Below are positions 33,503 to 36,600 of a stretch of 36,600 nucleotides of DNA, piece by piece. How positions within the stretch are numbered: the first letter of the stretch is position 1; the number at the start of each line of letters is the position of its first letter. Below the pieces are notes generated by a model. It was given only the letters and a program-made list of their open reading frames with translations, was not told where the DNA came from and searched no databases. Origin of the DNA: Opitutia bacterium. Its GTDB lineage: Bacteria > Verrucomicrobiota > Verrucomicrobiia > Opitutales > T3Sed10-336. Location: positions 1-36,600 of the forward strand of contig PWMU01000122.1 in NCBI GenBank assembly GCA_003558065.1, read 5' to 3'. The translations under genes and the position numbers were made by a program.

Positions 33503-33814
33503 TAACCGCAGAAATCGCAAAGAACACAAAAAGAGTAAGGCGTTAGCCGTTATTGGTGACTCGTTGTTTTGGTGAAGCCGGTCGAACCGCTTGGCGCGGT
33601 TCGCTACAAACTCAAATCCGCCCTCCCGTAGCGATCGTCGCCAAGACGATCGACCCCGGACTATTCCCGTAGCGACCCCGGTTCGCCGGGGAGGCCATCG
33701 ATCCCCCGGTCGAATCTTCGGGGAAGATTCGCTACGAAACGGCGTGAGCCAATTTCCGTGCCTTCCGTGGTTTCCCTGATCCCTCTTTGAGTTTTCCGTG
33801 CTCTTTGTGATTAA
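33503..33814. repeat. Repeat block with four REP hairpins between two glycosyltransferase genes
   Basis: TTAACCGCAGAAATCGCAAAG (from 33503) and ATTCGT-type words (33540-33565) are followed by REP hairpins at 33581-33607 (stem GAACCGC), 33628-33655 (stem GATCGTC), 33668-33702 (stem CCCCGG) and 33709-33736 (stem GAATCTTC). An ACCACGGAA/CTCTTTGTGATTAA block (33765-33814) ends the tract and provides the TAA stop of the downstream minus-strand gene. The whole 33440-33810 gap is repeat DNA, with no gene. Confidence 0.8.
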
Positions 33815-34998
33815 GTCCCAACCAACTCTTCATAAATCCGGAACTGTTCCCTGACGTAGCCAAACCGATCCAATTTCTCGCGAACTCCCTCCAAATCCTG
33901 TCCGAGACCCGACTTTCCACTACGCTTTTCGGCCGCGACCTTTTCCATCTCATCCGTGATCGCACCGGGCGTTCTTTCCCCAATCGCAGACTGCCCGGTC
34001 AAGGCCAACAACTCGCGCGAGCCCCGGGCATCCGCGGCGATCAGCCGCACCCCCATGGCGATCGCTTCCATACATCCCACCGGTATCCCTTCGCGCGAGC
34101 TGGGGTGGACCAGGGCATCGGTCACGGCGAGAAACGGAGTGACATCCTTCTGCCAACCGCAACGAAGGATCGCGGGTGCAGCCTCCATCTTTTCCTCCTC
34201 CTCAAGGGTCAGCCCCGTGGGATGCAGTGGATCCTTATCTCCGACAATCAAAAGCTTCCCCGAATTCTCTCGCGCCAGAAACTCGAGGAAGCCTCGTATC
34301 ACCAAGGGAAACCCCTTGAACTCCACCGTGCGCCCCAGAAACAAAAAAACGGCTTCTTCCGCAGCTATCCCCCGGCACCGAAGAAACTCGTTTTTTTCCG
34401 CATTCCCGATCCGCTTGGGATCAAACCGGTCGACCCGGCAGCCAAAACCATATCCGCCCTGCAAGCGGGCATTCGCGGCTCCCGAACGCCTAAGGGCCTC
34501 CAGGTCATCGCCGGTCAACACCCAGACTCCCCGCATTCGACGGCTGGCGAACGTTTCCGCCCAACGGTAAACGCGTTTCTTCCACCCGTGGGCCAACGGA
34601 AACTGCAAGCCCTGAAAGGTTCCGATGCCGATCCAGGGATCCCGGGGTCTGCATGCCAGGGCCGTTACGAGAATCGCAGCAGAGAAATGCGCGTGAATAA
34701 TGGTGGGCCCGATCCGCCTGAAAATTTCTCGCAGCGCCCTCGCGCTCCGCAAATACCCCATTGGCTCGAAACCGCGCGGGAACCGAAGGTTGATGAACTC
34801 GATGCCCGCTTCTCGTTCCGCATCACGGTCCTGCCCCATGGCCACGTCAAGATCGCAAGCGACGAACACCCGCCATTTTCTTCGCACGGCCTCCTCCGTC
34901 ACTTCACGGAGAAAACAATGGTAACTGGCATAAGTCGGGACCACGAGGAGAAGCGTGCGTGCAGCCGGATCGGATGATGGATGGGAAGCATTGGACAC
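33811..34998 (-). CDS. Family 4-type glycosyltransferase
   Basis: The protein of about 395 residues is a retaining GT-B glycosyltransferase. It shows TLLLVVPTYASYHCFLREV at the start, IIHAHFSAAILVTALA, FLGRTVEFKGFPLVIRGF, VTDALVHPSSREGIPVGCMEAIAMG with the EX7E motif, and RLIAADARGSREL. The GTG at 34996-34998 is taken as start. The frame is open upstream to an ATG at 35085, but codons upstream of the GTG spell ITNNQQPKP from a tandem CAATAACCAACAACC repeat. It probably adds a sugar to the glycan made by this cluster. Confidence 0.85.
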   Translation of the reverse strand: MSNASHPSSDPAARTLLLVVPTYASYHCFLREVTEEAVRRKWRVFVACDLDVAMGQDRDAEREAGIEFINLRFPRGFEPMGYLRSARALREIFRRIGPTIIHAHFSAAILVTALACRPRDPWIGIGTFQGLQFPLAHGWKKRVYRWAETFASRRMRGVWVLTGDDLEALRRSGAANARLQGGYGFGCRVDRFDPKRIGNAEKNEFLRCRGIAAEEAVFLFLGRTVEFKGFPLVIRGFLEFLARENSGKLLIVGDKDPLHPTGLTLEEEEKMEAAPAILRCGWQKDVTPFLAVTDALVHPSSREGIPVGCMEAIAMGVRLIAADARGSRELLALTGQSAIGERTPGAITDEMEKVAAEKRSGKSGLGQDLEGVREKLDRFGYVREQFRIYEELVGT

Positions 34999-35000
34999 GG

Positions 35001-35493
35001 GTTTTGGTTGTTGGTTGTTGGTTATTGGTGTCCGCCCCTCTGTCACTCTGATTCCCCTTATTCCCCTGCGAAACAAAAATCCCACGCCCGCTCCCTGCGG
35101 TCGCTCAAGACGCGAAGGGATCTGTTGTCGGTTGTTGGTTATGAGTTATCGGTGAATCTGGCGAGGCAGAGTCCCAAGCCTCTCCCGAGACAAACTCGGT
35201 CGCCACGGATGGTTTTTACTTTGTGGCGACGGGCTTTACGCCCGGAGAACCGGAGTCCCAAGCCTCTCCCGAGATAAACTCGGTCGCCACGAAAATTTGC
35301 AGGCGTCGCTACAACGAGTGTCCTTAAATTCGGCCTAACTTTAAGTTCGAGGTTTCCCATTCTTCCCGTATTCGCGTGAGCCCATTCCCCGTATTCCTCC
35401 CAAAACCCGATCCCTCGGTCCTTCCGCCATTGTCACCCGCTTTTCACTTCTAACTTTTTACTTCCAACTTCCAGTCCCTCCGAACTTCATCCT
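35001..35493. repeat. Repeat-filled gap before the second glycosyltransferase
   Basis: The gap holds a GTTGTTGGTTATTGG tandem (35006-35030) and a related GGTTGTTGGTTATGAG block (35130-35152). Two copies of a direct repeat follow (GAGTCCCAAGCCTCTCCCGA at 35169 and 35254, each running into AACTCGGTCGCCAC) around a GTGGCGACGGGCTTTACGCCCGG hairpin. ACTTCTAACTTTTTACTTCC (35447-35466) and ATTCATCCTTCATAATTC near the sulfotransferase stop close the gap. No gene is visible. Confidence 0.7.
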
Positions 35494-36285
35494 TCATAAT
35501 TCATCCTTCATAATTCTCACTTCCTCCTGAAGCGCTTCCTCCGCGAACCGGCGATCCTCGTCAGTCACCGGAGGCGGCGTGGCGGTCTGCACGAGTTTGC
35601 GCACGCCAATCCGCTTGCCCCAGTCCACCCATCGATGGAAGTGAAAACGACGGAGCAGGGAGGCCGAACGGTACATTAGGCGGGCGCCACCTGGAAACCG
35701 TACACCCTTGGCCTGACTCGGCCTGCCTTCGAGCTCCGAGAACGGGACGGCGACCGAAACGCCCAAAGACCGGCACACCTCATGAAGGACGTCTTCAGGG
35801 GACTCTCTTATCTTCTCGTACCGGATACAATGGACTCGATCCTCCCCAAAGGAATCCCGCCACCGGGGCACGTATTTGGAATAACGGCTGGCTTCGACAA
35901 TTCGTGGGTCGGTCCGCGCGGCCTCCTCCAGTGAACCCCTGACCAACCCCAGTGCCGATTCATGCCGGTAGTGAGAAAGCGTTCGCTCGACCGGATCACG
36001 AAGAATGATCATCACCCGGCAATCCGGAGCAACCGACTGAATTCGCTCTCGTGCCGTGTCCGATGCAAATACCGTCGGAGCAACCTCACCTCGGATCGCA
36101 CTGCGCCCCTCCTCATCAAAGAACCTCTGGTACCAATCAAACCCTTTCTCGAAATACTTATCCCAGAAAAACGTCTCCTTCACCTGGCGCGGAAGAGACA
36201 CGCTCGGTTGTTGAGAAAGCATGTCATGCAGCCAACTGGTCGCCGTTCGCTGCGGCCCCGCTACAATAAAATCCAGTCGTGACAT
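35494..36285 (-). CDS. Sulfotransferase
   Basis: The 263-residue cytoplasmic enzyme transfers sulfate from PAPS. The 5'-phosphosulfate loop is GPQRTATSWLHDML (residues 10-23), and the 3'-phosphate motif is RDPVERTLSHYRHE (about 96-109). It resembles heparan-type and bacterial carbohydrate O-sulfotransferases. At the head of the minus-strand cluster it would sulfate the glycan, consistent with a marine organism (inference). Its last residues RIMKDEL and the TGA stop are encoded by a TTATGAAGGATGAA repeat unit that continues beyond the gene. Confidence 0.88.
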   Translation of the reverse strand: MSRLDFIVAGPQRTATSWLHDMLSQQPSVSLPRQVKETFFWDKYFEKGFDWYQRFFDEEGRSAIRGEVAPTVFASDTARERIQSVAPDCRVMIILRDPVERTLSHYRHESALGLVRGSLEEAARTDPRIVEASRYSKYVPRWRDSFGEDRVHCIRYEKIRESPEDVLHEVCRSLGVSVAVPFSELEGRPSQAKGVRFPGGARLMYRSASLLRRFHFHRWVDWGKRIGVRKLVQTATPPPVTDEDRRFAEEALQEEVRIMKDEL

Positions 36286-36369
36286 GGAAACGAGGAATCG
36301 GGTTTCGGGGAGTGAGGGGACTTCGCCGGAGACCGCTTATTGAGGCAAGGTTAACGCTTACCCAATTTT

Positions 36370-36452
36370 CAACCACAGATTTCTCAGATGGGCACAGATA
36401 ATAGATCCCTGGGACCGCAGGCATCCCGGCCCGCCAAAAATCCGTGGTTAAA
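36370..36452. repeat. ACCACAGA-type repeat at the right edge
   Basis: AACCACAGATTTCTCAGATG at 36371-36390 and CAAAAATCCGTGGTTAAAG at 36434-36452 face each other. The second copy contains, on the minus strand, the TAA stop of the gene running in from the right edge. Confidence 0.6.
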
Positions 36453-36600
36453 GATCGGCAAAGCGAATATCAATTACTTTAACCTCCTTGGCCGCGTGGT
36501 CGACGTAGTAAATAATCGCGTAGACACCCTCAATCACACCATCGATTTTCCGGCCCTCATTATCAAAACTCCCAAAATCCGGATCCTGACCCGGGTCATC
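36448..36600 (-). CDS. C-terminal end of a gene entering from the right edge
   Basis: The frame is open from the window edge for 50 codons to TAA at 36448-36450. The sequence is protein-like, with alternating strands (DGVIEGVYAIIYYVDHA, EVKVIDIRFADL). The compact beta pattern would fit the end of a small toxin-like or DUF protein, but I do not recognise the family. It reads in the same direction as the sulfotransferase, 163 bp upstream. Confidence 0.55.
   Translation of the reverse strand, partial: DDPGQDPDFGSFDNEGRKIDGVIEGVYAIIYYVDHAAKEVKVIDIRFADL

Overview
The window is about 36.6 kb of chromosomal DNA with roughly 60% G+C in genes. It carries housekeeping genes on the left and a surface-glycan biosynthesis cluster on the right. 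Several traits together suggest a Verrucomicrobiota-type bacterium, plausibly Opitutales/Puniceicoccaceae-like: a stand-alone EpsI-family exosortase partner, a DUF4838-type secreted glycoside-hydrolase-like protein, a fibronectin-III/sodium symporter pair, and intergenic spaces packed with several families of short repeats. The taxonomic call is an inference, because no rRNA is present.

Left part (1-11.5 kb). There is a probable gene start running off the left edge. It is followed by a translationally coupled three-gene transporter unit (FN3 membrane protein, SSS-family symporter, 41-residue membrane peptide). Next come an unusual aspartate-carbamoyltransferase-like protein, a glutamine-hydrolysing asparagine synthetase, hemL, a D-aminoacylase-family protein without the usual HxH metal motif, a secreted calcineurin-like phosphoesterase, and a convergent secreted NlpC/P60-like protein.

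Middle part (11.6-20.7 kb). This holds transketolase, an rpsP-trmD-rplS group with no rimM, divergent ychF, a small acidic lipoprotein with its own promoter and terminator, recN, tRNA-Val(GAC) and a second metallophosphoesterase. Two copies of a ~140-bp MITE-like element and a TAGCAG palindrome family lie in the gaps.

Right part (20.7-36.6 kb). epsI on the plus strand is followed by twelve minus-strand genes. In transcription order these are sulfotransferase, two glycosyltransferases, a DUF4838 secreted protein, an acyl-adenylating ligase, ketoacyl-ACP synthase III, ACP, SDR, a PglD/NeuD-type acyltransferase, a DegT aminotransferase, a second ACP and a second SDR. The set reads as a dedicated acyl-ACP pathway that could make an unusual acyl group for N-acylation of an amino sugar, followed by glycosyl transfer and sulfation. 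The exported polymer may be linked to the exosortase system.

The most striking signal is the repeats. Nearly every gap in the right half holds GTAG-type REP hairpins whose stems vary with compensatory changes, plus several phased short-repeat families. The same sequences also lie in frame inside three neighbouring coding genes. Two unrelated proteins share an 83-bp composite read in the same frame. Several genes take their stop codon from the adjoining repeat. This resembles protein-invading palindromic elements, a phenomenon best known from Rickettsia.
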